A DNA stretch of 64,000 nt from Shimia sp047124445. Lineage in GTDB: Bacteria > Pseudomonadota > Alphaproteobacteria > Rhodobacterales > Rhodobacteraceae. The stretch lies in NCBI RefSeq assembly GCF_047124445.1, contig NZ_CP138921.1, positions 1,426,001-1,490,000 of the forward strand. The letters are read 5' to 3'. Numbering within the stretch: the first letter of the stretch is position 1; each line of letters opens with the position of its first letter. The notes beneath the pieces are model-generated. The model was given only the letters and a program-made list of their open reading frames with translations, had not been told where the DNA came from and searched no databases. The position numbers and the translations under genes were made by a program. This document shows positions 22,673 to 31,450 of this stretch, piece after piece.

Positions 22673-24664
22673 TTACTGATCCAGGAAGCTGCGCAGTTTG
22701 CGCGAGCGGCTTGGGTGCTTCAGCTTGCGCAGTGCTTTCGCCTCAATCTGACGAATACGCTCCCGGGTCACGCTAAACTGCTGCCCCACTTCCTCAAGGG
22801 TGTGGTCCGTGTTCATACCAATGCCAAAGCGCATCCGTAGAACCCGCTCCTCACGTGGGGTGAGGCTCGCCAGAACACGGGTGGTGGTCTCTTTGAGGTT
22901 CTCCTGAATGGCGCTGTCCAGTGGCAGCACGGCATTCTTGTCCTCAATGAAATCGCCCAGCTGGCTGTCTTCCTCATCCCCGATCGGGGTTTCCAGAGAG
23001 ATCGGCTCCTTGGCGATTTTCATCACCTTGCGCACTTTCTCCAGAGGCATCTGCAACTTCTCGGCCAGTTCTTCCGGCGTCGGCTCACGGCCAATCTCAT
23101 GCAGCATCTGACGTGAGGTCCGGACCAGCTTGTTGATCGTTTCGATCATATGCACCGGAATACGAATGGTGCGCGCTTGGTCGGCAATCGAGCGGGTGAT
23201 CGCCTGACGGATCCACCAGGTCGCATAGGTGGAGAACTTATAGCCACGGCGGTATTCGAATTTGTCCACCGCCTTCATCAGGCCGATGTTACCTTCCTGA
23301 ATAAGATCAAGGAATTGCAGGCCGCGGTTGGTGTATTTCTTGGCAATCGAGATCACCAGGCGCAGGTTGGCCTCGACCATTTCTTTCTTGGCCTGACGCG
23401 CCTCTTTCTCACCTTTCTGAACCTGTTGCACAATGCGGCGGAATTCCGGGATGTCCAAACCGACATACTGGCCCACTTGCGCCATGTCGTTGCGCAGCTC
23501 GGTCACTTTGTCGACAGAGCGCTCCATGAACATCTGCCAACCACGACCGGACTTCTCGGACATGTCGTCCAGCCAGTTCGGGTCCAGCTCGCGACCACGG
23601 TAAGCCTCGATAAACTCACGACGGTTGATACGGGCTTGGTCGGCCAGCTTCACCATGGAGCTGTCGATCTGCATCACACGGCGGTTGATGCCATAGAGCT
23701 GGTCGATCAGCGCTTCGATACGGTTGTTGTGCAGGTGAAGCTCGTTCACCAGTTCGACAATCTCGGAGCGCAGCTTCTGATAGGTCGCCTCATCCCCTTC
23801 AGAGAAGGAACCGTCCTCGTTCAGCGTTGCCGAGATACGCGCGTCCTGCATATCCGAGAGCATCGCAAAGTCGCGTGCAATGATGTCGAGCGTTTCCAGA
23901 ACCCGCGGCTTTAGCGCAGCTTCCATCGCAGCCAAGGACATGTTGGCCTGCTCGTCTTCGTCATCATCGTCGTCTTTGGCAATCGGGTTGCCGTCCGCAT
24001 CAAGCTCCTGCTCGGCTTCCTTCTTGGGCGCAGAGGTCACATTGGCCGCTTCGGCCACAGGGGTTTCTTCGCCCTCTTCTTCGCCGTCCTCACCCATCTG
24101 GTTGCCAAAGGTGGTTTCCAGATCAATCACGTCCCGCAGCAAAATGTCTTCTGACAGAAGTTCGTCACGCCAGATGGTGATCGCCTGGAAGGTCAGTGGG
24201 CTTTCACACAGACCGGCGATCATCGTGTTGCGACCAGCCTCGATGCGCTTGGCAATCGCAATTTCGCCTTCACGGCTCAGAAGCTCAACGGACCCCATCT
24301 CGCGCAGATACATCCGCACAGGGTCGTCGGTACGATCCAGTTTCTCGTTGTTGCCTGAGGCAATCGCCACGCCACGGTTGGCAGAAGACGTGTCCACAAC
24401 GGCGGTGGATTTTGCCTCTTCTTCCTCGGCTTCTTCGTCTTCAATGATGTTGATGCCCATTTCGGACAGCATCGACATCACGTCTTCAATTTGCTCGGAA
24501 CTCACCTGATCCGGGGGCAGAACCTGGTTCAGCTGATCGTAGGTGATGTAGCCCTTCTCGCGCGCCTCTGCGATCATTTTCTTGACGGCGGCCTGGCTCA
24601 TATCGAGCGAGATTTCGGCGTCCTGATCGGCGGGCTTCTGGTCGTCGTTGTCCTTGGCGGCCAT
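22673..24664 (-). CDS. rpoD: RNA polymerase primary sigma factor RpoD (sigma-70)
   Basis: 663 residues from ATG 24664 (GCAGGAGCACTTA upstream); a frame from 24715 is longer but unsupported. Region 1.1 (VKKMIAEAREKGYITYDQLN), a long acidic non-conserved region (about 85-260), regions 2.1-2.4 (FLDLIQEGNIGLMKAVDKF, YKFSTYATWWIRQAITRSI) and region 4.2 (LEEVGQQFSVTRERIRQIEA) are intact. It is the housekeeping sigma factor. The order dnaG-rpoD is the classical macromolecular synthesis arrangement. Confidence 0.98.
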   Translation of the reverse strand: MAAKDNDDQKPADQDAEISLDMSQAAVKKMIAEAREKGYITYDQLNQVLPPDQVSSEQIEDVMSMLSEMGINIIEDEEAEEEEAKSTAVVDTSSANRGVAIASGNNEKLDRTDDPVRMYLREMGSVELLSREGEIAIAKRIEAGRNTMIAGLCESPLTFQAITIWRDELLSEDILLRDVIDLETTFGNQMGEDGEEEGEETPVAEAANVTSAPKKEAEQELDADGNPIAKDDDDDEDEQANMSLAAMEAALKPRVLETLDIIARDFAMLSDMQDARISATLNEDGSFSEGDEATYQKLRSEIVELVNELHLHNNRIEALIDQLYGINRRVMQIDSSMVKLADQARINRREFIEAYRGRELDPNWLDDMSEKSGRGWQMFMERSVDKVTELRNDMAQVGQYVGLDIPEFRRIVQQVQKGEKEARQAKKEMVEANLRLVISIAKKYTNRGLQFLDLIQEGNIGLMKAVDKFEYRRGYKFSTYATWWIRQAITRSIADQARTIRIPVHMIETINKLVRTSRQMLHEIGREPTPEELAEKLQMPLEKVRKVMKIAKEPISLETPIGDEEDSQLGDFIEDKNAVLPLDSAIQENLKETTTRVLASLTPREERVLRMRFGIGMNTDHTLEEVGQQFSVTRERIRQIEAKALRKLKHPSRSRKLRSFLDQ

Positions 24665-24691
24665 TAAGTGCTCCTGCAAGTTCGGGCTGAA

Positions 24692-24736
24692 GGTGATTCG
24701 CTGGCTCCGAATCAACCCCGCAATAGGGTGATTCGC
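24692..24736. promoter_or_regulatory. Cluster of three GANTC sites within a repeated motif upstream of rpoD
   Basis: GGTGATTCGC occurs at 24692-24701 and again at 24727-24736, with an inverted CGAATCAACC between them. The three copies supply GANTC sites at 24695, 24709 and 24730. GANTC is the CcrM methylation target in alphaproteobacteria. The cluster lies 28-72 bp upstream of the rpoD start and may be part of its promoter. Confidence 0.45.
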
Positions 24737-24792
24737 AACCCCACCGCGCCCGTTTTCTTCATGTGTTGCTTACAAGGCTGCGCCTTGGAGGC

Positions 24793-26760
24793 TTAACTCC
24801 GGCGTGGCGGCTTCCCGCCCCTTGTAAAATCGATCATATCTCGTAGCGCATCCAACGCTGCGCGTTCATCCTTGTCAATTGGCGCCCCATTGTCGCCAAC
24901 AGCAAATTCGCCCCCGCCTTCATCGTCGAGACCGCTTTGCATTGCCTTGTTTCGCGCCTCTGCGGCCTGGCCCAAACGCCAGGTCATCGCCTCATCAGCC
25001 ACGCTCATGAGGTCTTCTTCCGCTTCGGCGATTTCTTCGCTCAAGCCCCGCACGGTTTTGAGCTTTGCGAGCTCCTCGGTCAGCGTCATGCGCGCAAGCG
25101 CCATGTCGCCGGGTTTGCGTACGGCGGGGGTGATGGCGACATGGGGTTGGCGCAGCAGGTTTTCAACCATCTCCGGCCCCAAAGCCATTTCCACATTGCT
25201 GCGCGGGTCCGGCGTGTTGGCATAACGCAACAATACATCGCGCAGATAAGCGTTGTCCTGGTCCAGACACTCCATGCTTTCGATCTCATATTCGAAATCG
25301 TCAAGCAGTTCCGGATTGACCAAAGCCACCGCCAAAACCACCGCCTCGCGCACCCGCATCTCTACCGGGCCTTCGCTCGCGGCCAGCATCGACGTCTTAG
25401 TGTGCACCTGCACCGTTGGCTGCGCATTCCACTTGCCTCGGCGCCCACCCGAGAAGCCACCGCCGCCACCGCGTTGCGGGCGGAACAACTCATAGCGCAG
25501 TTCCTTGATCGCCTCGCCATAGTGGCTCCGGATCGACGGGTCTTGGATCAATTTGATCTTTTGCTTGAGCAGCTTGTCGAGCGCGGCCCGGCGTTCGGGA
25601 CTGTCAAAGACCCTGCCCTCTATCTCGCGTTGCCACAACAGGTTCACCATCGGCATTGCGGCATCAAGCACCTTCTGCACCGCCCCAGCCCCTTTGGCCT
25701 TAATCAGGTCGTCCGGGTCTTGCCCCTCTGGCATAATTGCAAAGCGCAGCGACTTGCCGGCCTCCAGCAACGGCAAGGCCAAGTCCACCACCCGCATTGC
25801 GGCGCGAATGCCCGCTTTATCGCCATCCAGCGCAATGATTGGCTCGTCGGAAATGCGCCACAGCAACTGCAACTGGTTTTCTGTGACCGCCGTACCCAAG
25901 GGGGCCACCGACGCGCCAAACCCGGCCTCACAGAGCGCAATCACATCCATGTAGCCCTCAGCCACAATCAACGGCTGGCCTTTGCCCGCCGCCTCACGCG
26001 CTGGTGCGTGATTGTAAAGGCTGCGCCCCTTGTCAAACAGCTCGGTCTCGGGGCTGTTGAGGTATTTGGCATTGTCATTGGGGTCCATCGCGCGACCACC
26101 GAAGGCAATGCATTTGCCGCGCGCATCACGGATCGGGAACATGATCCGGTTGCGGAAGGTGTCATAAGGCTTGCCGCCCTTGTTAGAGGGCTTTGCCAGC
26201 CCAGCACCCAAAATCAGGTCCGGGGCCACGCCTTTACCGGTCAGCGCATCCCACAGCCCCTGCCAACCATCCGGCGCAAAGCCGATGTCAAATCGATCCC
26301 GCGTGTCCTGCGCCATGCCGCGCTTGTCCAGATAAGCCCGCGCCTCCGCACCTGCTCCGGCATTCAACATCAGCCGGAAATGCTGAACCGCCATTTCCAT
26401 GACCTCAGCAAGTTGCGTGCGCCGATCCGCTTTTTGCTGCGCTTGCGGGTCGCGCTTTGGCATGGTCATCCCGGCCTCTTCGGCCAAGATCTCTACCGCC
26501 TCCATAAAACCCACATTCTCGGTTTCGGTCACGAATTTGATCGCGTCCCCTTTGGCCTGACAGCCAAAGCAATAGTAATAACCCTTGCGGTCATCCACAT
26601 GAAAAGACGCGGTTTTTTCATGGTGAAACGGGCATGGCGACCACATATCCCCCTTGCCCTGATTGGACTTGCGCGGATCCCACATGACTTTGCGCCCCAC
26701 CACGTCAACAATGGAGGTGCGGCTGCGAAGCTCATCTAGAAATCCGGGCGGTAGGGACAT
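24793..26760 (-). CDS. dnaG: DNA primase
   Basis: 655 residues. The zinc-binding domain (CPFHHEKTASFHVDDRKG ... YYCFGC), the RNA polymerase core (GFAPDGWQGLWDAL, FRNRIMFPIRDARG) and the TOPRIM domain (LIVAEGYMDVIALCEAGF, IIALDGDKAG) are all present, with a C-terminal helicase-binding part. It makes RNA primers at replication forks. A 128-bp gap with the GANTC cluster separates it from rpoD downstream. Confidence 0.98.
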   Translation of the reverse strand: MSLPPGFLDELRSRTSIVDVVGRKVMWDPRKSNQGKGDMWSPCPFHHEKTASFHVDDRKGYYYCFGCQAKGDAIKFVTETENVGFMEAVEILAEEAGMTMPKRDPQAQQKADRRTQLAEVMEMAVQHFRLMLNAGAGAEARAYLDKRGMAQDTRDRFDIGFAPDGWQGLWDALTGKGVAPDLILGAGLAKPSNKGGKPYDTFRNRIMFPIRDARGKCIAFGGRAMDPNDNAKYLNSPETELFDKGRSLYNHAPAREAAGKGQPLIVAEGYMDVIALCEAGFGASVAPLGTAVTENQLQLLWRISDEPIIALDGDKAGIRAAMRVVDLALPLLEAGKSLRFAIMPEGQDPDDLIKAKGAGAVQKVLDAAMPMVNLLWQREIEGRVFDSPERRAALDKLLKQKIKLIQDPSIRSHYGEAIKELRYELFRPQRGGGGGFSGGRRGKWNAQPTVQVHTKTSMLAASEGPVEMRVREAVVLAVALVNPELLDDFEYEIESMECLDQDNAYLRDVLLRYANTPDPRSNVEMALGPEMVENLLRQPHVAITPAVRKPGDMALARMTLTEELAKLKTVRGLSEEIAEAEEDLMSVADEAMTWRLGQAAEARNKAMQSGLDDEGGGEFAVGDNGAPIDKDERAALDALRDMIDFTRGGKPPRRS

Positions 26761-26775
26761 GGCAATCCGATCAGG

Positions 26776-27114
26776 TCAGTTTGAAGCGGACTTCTGCATT
26801 TCCTGAATTTGGTCCCAATTGTCCAGACACTGTTGCTCAACTTGTGCGCCCAGATCGATCTTTTTCAGGTCGCGCTTTTTGGCACCATAGACCACAGGCG
26901 CAAAATGCGTGATCGCCGCGTTGTAGTTCTCTGGCCAGGTCGGTTCATTGGCGAGCAGATACTCTTCAAGATCCTTGGCCTTCACACGGTCGAGCCGCGC
27001 GTCCTGAATAGCTTTGATCACCTGACCCTGGTACTTGCAGGTGTCTTCTTTGCCATCGGCGGCATAGGCTGCTGCGCTGCTCAGCATCAGCGCCACGAGA
27101 GTATAACGGACCAT
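26776..27114 (-). CDS. Small exported protein of unknown function
   Basis: 112 residues from ATG 27114 with CAGGAGG upstream. A clear signal peptide (TLVALMLSSAAAYAAD) is followed by a mostly helical mature part with two cysteines (DTCKYQ and QQCLDN) that could pair. I do not recognise a family. It lies 34 bp downstream of soxG and just upstream of dnaG on the same strand, so it may be the last gene of the sarcosine oxidase transcript or have its own promoter. Confidence 0.65.
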   Translation of the reverse strand: MVRYTLVALMLSSAAAYAADGKEDTCKYQGQVIKAIQDARLDRVKAKDLEEYLLANEPTWPENYNAAITHFAPVVYGAKKRDLKKIDLGAQVEQQCLDNWDQIQEMQKSASN

Positions 27115-27148
27115 CAAGGCCTCCTGAATCACTTTAGACCCAGCGAGA

Positions 27149-27694
27149 CTACCCCCGTGCGGCGACGCTTTCCATGGCCCTTTGCAAATCGTGAACAAGT
27201 GTCTTTGCCATGGAGCGGAACGCCATGATCTGAAACGCCTGCTCCCCAACCCGTGTGATCGACACAGTCATATGCCCCAGCATGGTGCGCGCCGTATGCC
27301 CCCGCTTGAAGGTAGCCGTCCGTACATCCACAGGCACAAGCCGCGCCAACACATCCTCTGCACCAGCGCCTTCCAGCTTCACAACCGCCCAAGCATCGCT
27401 TTGGTCCACCACAGTGGCCTCGTTTTTGAGGCTCCAGTTCGGCGCAGGCCCCACCAGCATGGCTTGATCCCGCCCGAACCAAACCGCCCGCGCCGCCGCC
27501 GTGCCCGTTACGCGATTGGGTTTTGGCATCACCATCCCATGTGCGGATTTCAGCAACTCGGAGCAAGCCTCAAGCCGCCCCTTGCGCGCCGTCAACATCG
27601 TCAGACTCACCGGCAGATCTTCGGTCAAAGACACATCGCCCACGGTGATCGGCAACAGCCCTTCACACGGCGTCTTTGCAAGCAACTCAACCAC
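27149..27694 (-). CDS. soxG: Sarcosine oxidase gamma subunit
   Basis: 181 residues from GTG 27694, overlapping soxA by 8 nt; a longer frame to 27757 lies wholly inside soxA. The pattern (VSLTMLTARKG, WFGRDQAMLVG, DQSDAWAVVKLEGAGAEDVL, RTMLGHMTVSITRVG) is the SoxG/GcvT-like fold. It is a structural subunit of the heterotetrameric enzyme that oxidises sarcosine to glycine, with formaldehyde or methylene-THF and H2O2. It is the last sox gene. Confidence 0.93.
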   Translation of the reverse strand: MVELLAKTPCEGLLPITVGDVSLTEDLPVSLTMLTARKGRLEACSELLKSAHGMVMPKPNRVTGTAAARAVWFGRDQAMLVGPAPNWSLKNEATVVDQSDAWAVVKLEGAGAEDVLARLVPVDVRTATFKRGHTARTMLGHMTVSITRVGEQAFQIMAFRSMAKTLVHDLQRAMESVAARG

Positions 27695-30617
27695 GCATCC
27701 GCCCTCCCTCTGGATCAAAGAACACCGGATCACAGACCTCACAGCGCGCGGTGACACCGCGCAAATGATCCACCATCATCACCTGCTCGCCATGACGTGC
27801 GCGGCCATTGCGCAAAAACGCCAATCCCAGGAAGCTCTCCAAAGTCGGCGAGAATCCAACCGAGGTGGTGTACCCCTGCTCATTCTCCCGCACCGGCTCC
27901 GCATCCACCTCAAACAAATGCGCCCCGGCGGTCAGTTGTTTCACCGCGCCCACAGGCTTCAAGCCCACCAACTGCTCCCGCTCCGCACCAGACAGCCCCG
28001 GCCGCTCGCTCATGGTTTTGCCAATGCAGTCTTTCTTGGCGCTCACCATGCGCTCCATGCCAATGTCAAAAGCCGTCGTGCGCCCATGAATTTCCGAATG
28101 GGTGATAAAGCCTTTCTCGATGCGCAGCACATTGAGCGCCTCCATGCCATAGGCCCCACCGCCCAGCGCCTCCGCCTTTTGCACCAGCACGTGGTACAGG
28201 CTCTCGCCATAGCGCGCCGGCACCGCAATCTCATAGGCGTGTTCCCCGCTAAACGAGATGCGGAACAACCGCCCGCGCACGCCGCCAACCGTGATATCGC
28301 CGCAAGCCATGAACGGGAAACTCTCACTGTCGATCTCCTCGCCCACAACACCAGACAGCAGCTCGCGCGACTTCGGTCCCGCAACTGCAAACTGCGCCCA
28401 TTGCTCGGTCACCGGTACCATCGACACATCCAGCTCCGGCCGAAAACACTGGTGCACATACTCCAGATGCCGCATCACTGGCCCCGCCGCTGCCGTGGTC
28501 GTGGTCATGACAAAATGCGTGTCGCCCAACCGTGCGGTGGTGCCGTCATCCATGACGGTGCCATCTTCGCGTAGCATCAGACCATAGCGCACCTTGCCAA
28601 CCTTCAACGTGCTGAAGGTGTTGGTGTAGACAAAGTCCAACAACGCGCCCGCATCCGGGCCCTGAATGTCGATCTTGCCGAGCGTGGACACGTCGCACAC
28701 GCCAACCGCATTGCGCACCATCTGCACCTCACGGTCGCAGCTCTGCCGCCACTTGGTTTCGCCTGCCTTTGGGTAGAAACTCGGCCGATACCACAGCCCG
28801 GCCTCAATCATCGGCGCACCATCGGTGACGCTGGCGTCATGGCTGGTGGTAAACCGTTCCGGCGCAAAACCAATGCCCTGCCCACCTGCACCCAGCGCGG
28901 CAATACTCACCGGCACAAACGGCGGGCGGAAGGTAGTGGTGCCAGTCTCTGGTATTCCCCGCCCTGTCGCATCCGCCAGCACAGCCAGCGCGCCCATGTT
29001 GGAGTTCTTCCCCTGATCCGGCGCCATACCCTGTGTGGTGTAGCGCTTCATATGCTCCACAGAGCGGAAGTTCTCTGTCGCCGCCTGCTTCACGTCCTTC
29101 ACGGTCACATCGTTCTGGAAATCCAACCAGGCGCGCCCGCGCCCAGCCACCGCCCAAAGCGGCTCCATGTTGTAAGGCGCATCCTCCGCTGATGGCAGGT
29201 CCGCGTCCCCCACCTCAAAGCCCAGCGCCTCGACAGCTTCTTTTGCTTTCTCAGCGCCTTCCTTAAACGCGCCTTGAGTAGAGAACGTTCCGTTACAGGC
29301 CCCCGCCGTGGTCAAACCCGGCACCATACCGTCCACAGGGCCAAAGCTTTGAATATCCTCGCGCCATTCAGGACGCCCATTCATGTGACAGGTCAGATGC
29401 ACCGTTGGGTTCCACCCGCCGGAAACAGCCAGACAATCGGTGCCAAGCTTCTCTTCCCCGCTGACCGTTCGGTAGGTGACACTTTCCAGCGCCTTGCGCC
29501 CGCCGGTGTCACAAACTTCGGCCCCGTAGATCACCGGATAGCCTTGCCCATCTGGCCCACCTTTCCGACTGTCCAACACGGCGGTCACATGCACGCCCGC
29601 AGCTTTCAGGTCCCGCGCAGTGCGATGGCCGTCATCATTGTTGGTGAACACAGTCACCGCCCGCCCCGGCGCAACACCATAGCGATGCAGATAGGTCCGC
29701 ACCGCCGCCGCACCCATGATCCCAGGCCGGTCATTGTTCTTAAACGCAATCGGCCGCTCTATGGCACCCGCGCAGAGGATCGTGCGCTTCGCCACAATAC
29801 GCCAGAAGCACTCCAAAGGTCGCCCATTGGCGCCATTCAAATGATGGCTCACCCGCTCCAGCGCGCCAAAGGTGCCCTGATCATACGCACCCGTCACCAT
29901 GGTGCGCAGCATCAGCCGCACATTGGGCATGGCTGCCAGTTCATCCACGACATCCGCCGCCCATTCTGCAGCCGGAATGCTATCAATCTCTTCACGCTCG
30001 CCGTTCAGACGCCCGCCCAGCACGCTGTCTTCATCGGCCAGAAGCACGTCCGCCCCGGCCCGCGCCGCCGTCAACGCCGCCACAAGGCCCGCAGCCCCCG
30101 CGCCAATCACCAAGACATCGCAAAACGCAAAAGCCTTTTCATAGAGGTCTTCGTTGTGCTCCCCTGACAGCGCGCCCAAACCAGCCGAGCGGCGGATGAT
30201 CGGCTCATACACCCGCTCCCAAAACGCCTTGGGCCACATGAAGGTCTTGTAATAAAACCCCGCCCCAAGAAACGGCGCCGCCAGATCATTGATCGCCAAC
30301 AGGTCCAAGTCCAGATTGGGCCACCGGTTCTGGCTGCGCACCTCCAGCCCGTCATAGATTTCTTGCATGGTCGCCCGCACATTGGGCTCTTGATGCGCAC
30401 CGCGCCCGACGGTGACCAGCGCATTGGCCTCCTCCGAGCCAGCCCCCATCACGCCCCGTGGCCGATGATACTTAAACGAGCGCGCCACCAGCTTGATGTC
30501 ATTGGCCAGCAAGGCCGAGGCCACCGTGTCCCCCGCAAACCCTTGCACAGTGTGACCATCAAAGGTGAAGCTGACCGGCGTGCTGCGGTCCACCTGCCCC
30601 TTGCCTGCAACCCTCAT
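27687..30617 (-). CDS. soxA: Sarcosine oxidase alpha subunit
   Basis: 976 residues. The N-terminal ferredoxin-like part has YHRPRGVMGAGSEEANAL, the NAD-binding domain has DVLVIGAGAAGLVAALTAA (about residue 170), and the C-terminal third is a GcvT-like folate domain (KIDIQGPDAGALLDFVYTN, AYEIAVPARYGESL, ALNVLRIEKGFI). It accepts the methyl carbon of sarcosine and passes it to tetrahydrofolate. It overlaps soxD by 4 nt upstream and soxG by 8 nt downstream. Confidence 0.97.
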   Translation of the reverse strand: MRVAGKGQVDRSTPVSFTFDGHTVQGFAGDTVASALLANDIKLVARSFKYHRPRGVMGAGSEEANALVTVGRGAHQEPNVRATMQEIYDGLEVRSQNRWPNLDLDLLAINDLAAPFLGAGFYYKTFMWPKAFWERVYEPIIRRSAGLGALSGEHNEDLYEKAFAFCDVLVIGAGAAGLVAALTAARAGADVLLADEDSVLGGRLNGEREEIDSIPAAEWAADVVDELAAMPNVRLMLRTMVTGAYDQGTFGALERVSHHLNGANGRPLECFWRIVAKRTILCAGAIERPIAFKNNDRPGIMGAAAVRTYLHRYGVAPGRAVTVFTNNDDGHRTARDLKAAGVHVTAVLDSRKGGPDGQGYPVIYGAEVCDTGGRKALESVTYRTVSGEEKLGTDCLAVSGGWNPTVHLTCHMNGRPEWREDIQSFGPVDGMVPGLTTAGACNGTFSTQGAFKEGAEKAKEAVEALGFEVGDADLPSAEDAPYNMEPLWAVAGRGRAWLDFQNDVTVKDVKQAATENFRSVEHMKRYTTQGMAPDQGKNSNMGALAVLADATGRGIPETGTTTFRPPFVPVSIAALGAGGQGIGFAPERFTTSHDASVTDGAPMIEAGLWYRPSFYPKAGETKWRQSCDREVQMVRNAVGVCDVSTLGKIDIQGPDAGALLDFVYTNTFSTLKVGKVRYGLMLREDGTVMDDGTTARLGDTHFVMTTTTAAAGPVMRHLEYVHQCFRPELDVSMVPVTEQWAQFAVAGPKSRELLSGVVGEEIDSESFPFMACGDITVGGVRGRLFRISFSGEHAYEIAVPARYGESLYHVLVQKAEALGGGAYGMEALNVLRIEKGFITHSEIHGRTTAFDIGMERMVSAKKDCIGKTMSERPGLSGAEREQLVGLKPVGAVKQLTAGAHLFEVDAEPVRENEQGYTTSVGFSPTLESFLGLAFLRNGRARHGEQVMMVDHLRGVTARCEVCDPVFFDPEGGRMRG

Positions 30618-30886
30618 GCGCTGGCCTCCTTCACGTCAGACGCCAGCTCGGTTGCGAGCACCTCATGGGTCAGCGTGTTGCGGGTCACCACAATCCAGAC
30701 ACCGCAGCCGCCTTCGTGGTACCACAGGTCCCGCGTCACACCTGCCGGGTTGTCGCGGTTGTGCAGGTAATCATCCCACACAACGTCACTTGCCTCAGGA
30801 TCGGGACGGTCCAGCACCACCGCATCGCCCATGTAGTAAAACTCGCGTCGATCACGCTCGCCACAGTGCGGACAAGTCAATCTCAT
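30614..30886 (-). CDS. soxD: Sarcosine oxidase delta subunit
   Basis: 90 residues. The zinc site is visible as CPHCGERDRREFYYMGD near the start and HEGGCGVWIVV about residue 57. It is a small structural subunit of the tetrameric oxidase. Its stop overlaps the soxA start by 4 nt and its start overlaps the stop of the inserted gene upstream, so all are translationally coupled. Confidence 0.95.
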   Translation of the reverse strand: MRLTCPHCGERDRREFYYMGDAVVLDRPDPEASDVVWDDYLHNRDNPAGVTRDLWYHEGGCGVWIVVTRNTLTHEVLATELASDVKEASA

Positions 30887-31440
30887 TTGCTATCACCATC
30901 ACCGCTTGGGCCTTCAAATATGGCCGCATCAGATACGCCATACACAGACCGCGCCGCCTCACAGTGCTGTGCGTCCGCACGGAACAGCTTGTATTTCACG
31001 GCCTTGCCCGGCACCTCCGCCAAATCCACCGCGCCGCCACAGCTGTCGGTCTCGCCCACCATGAGATAGCTGGTCTCAATCGTCATGGCTTCACCGCTGT
31101 CGCGGGTCACAAAGAAATTGCCGCCGTCACATTCCACCGTGCAGCCCTTGCGCCCACCACTGTCAAAACACAGCAGAAACTGGTCCAACACTTGGTCTGC
31201 AAACTTAGTGCCCGCAACGTGCCCCTGGTTGGTAAACCCAATGAGCATGTTGGCCAGTTTGTTCTGGTTCTCATCGCTGTAGATCCACAGCTGCATCCAA
31301 TCGACCACCTGCGCCGGTTGGCCCGCGAGATGTGCATCTGTGTAATCCCGCACATAACACCCTTCCGGTGGTCCTTCGGCCAAGACAGGTCCGGCCATCA
31401 AAGCACCACTCAACAGAACACTCTTGAAAACGCTCTTCAT
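30883..31440 (-). CDS. Secreted cysteine-rich protein inserted between soxB and soxD
   Basis: 185 residues from ATG 31440. A signal peptide (FKSVLLSGALMAGPVLAE) is followed by a mature domain with seven cysteines (GCYVRDY, LLCFDSGGRKGCTVECDGG, DSCGGAVD, QHCEAA), enough for three disulfides. I do not recognise the family. It overlaps soxD by 4 nt and lies 10 nt after soxB, firmly within the operon, yet encodes an exported protein among cytoplasmic subunits. It may bind a methylamine or another substrate outside; this is only a guess from position. Confidence 0.75.
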   Translation of the reverse strand: MKSVFKSVLLSGALMAGPVLAEGPPEGCYVRDYTDAHLAGQPAQVVDWMQLWIYSDENQNKLANMLIGFTNQGHVAGTKFADQVLDQFLLCFDSGGRKGCTVECDGGNFFVTRDSGEAMTIETSYLMVGETDSCGGAVDLAEVPGKAVKYKLFRADAQHCEAARSVYGVSDAAIFEGPSGDGDSK

Positions 31441-31450
31441 CGCCGCCCCC

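Noticed and set aside
24937..26739. A 600-codon open frame on the plus strand
   Set aside because: Antisense to dnaG, which is intact; the translation is His/Arg-rich without recognisable domains.
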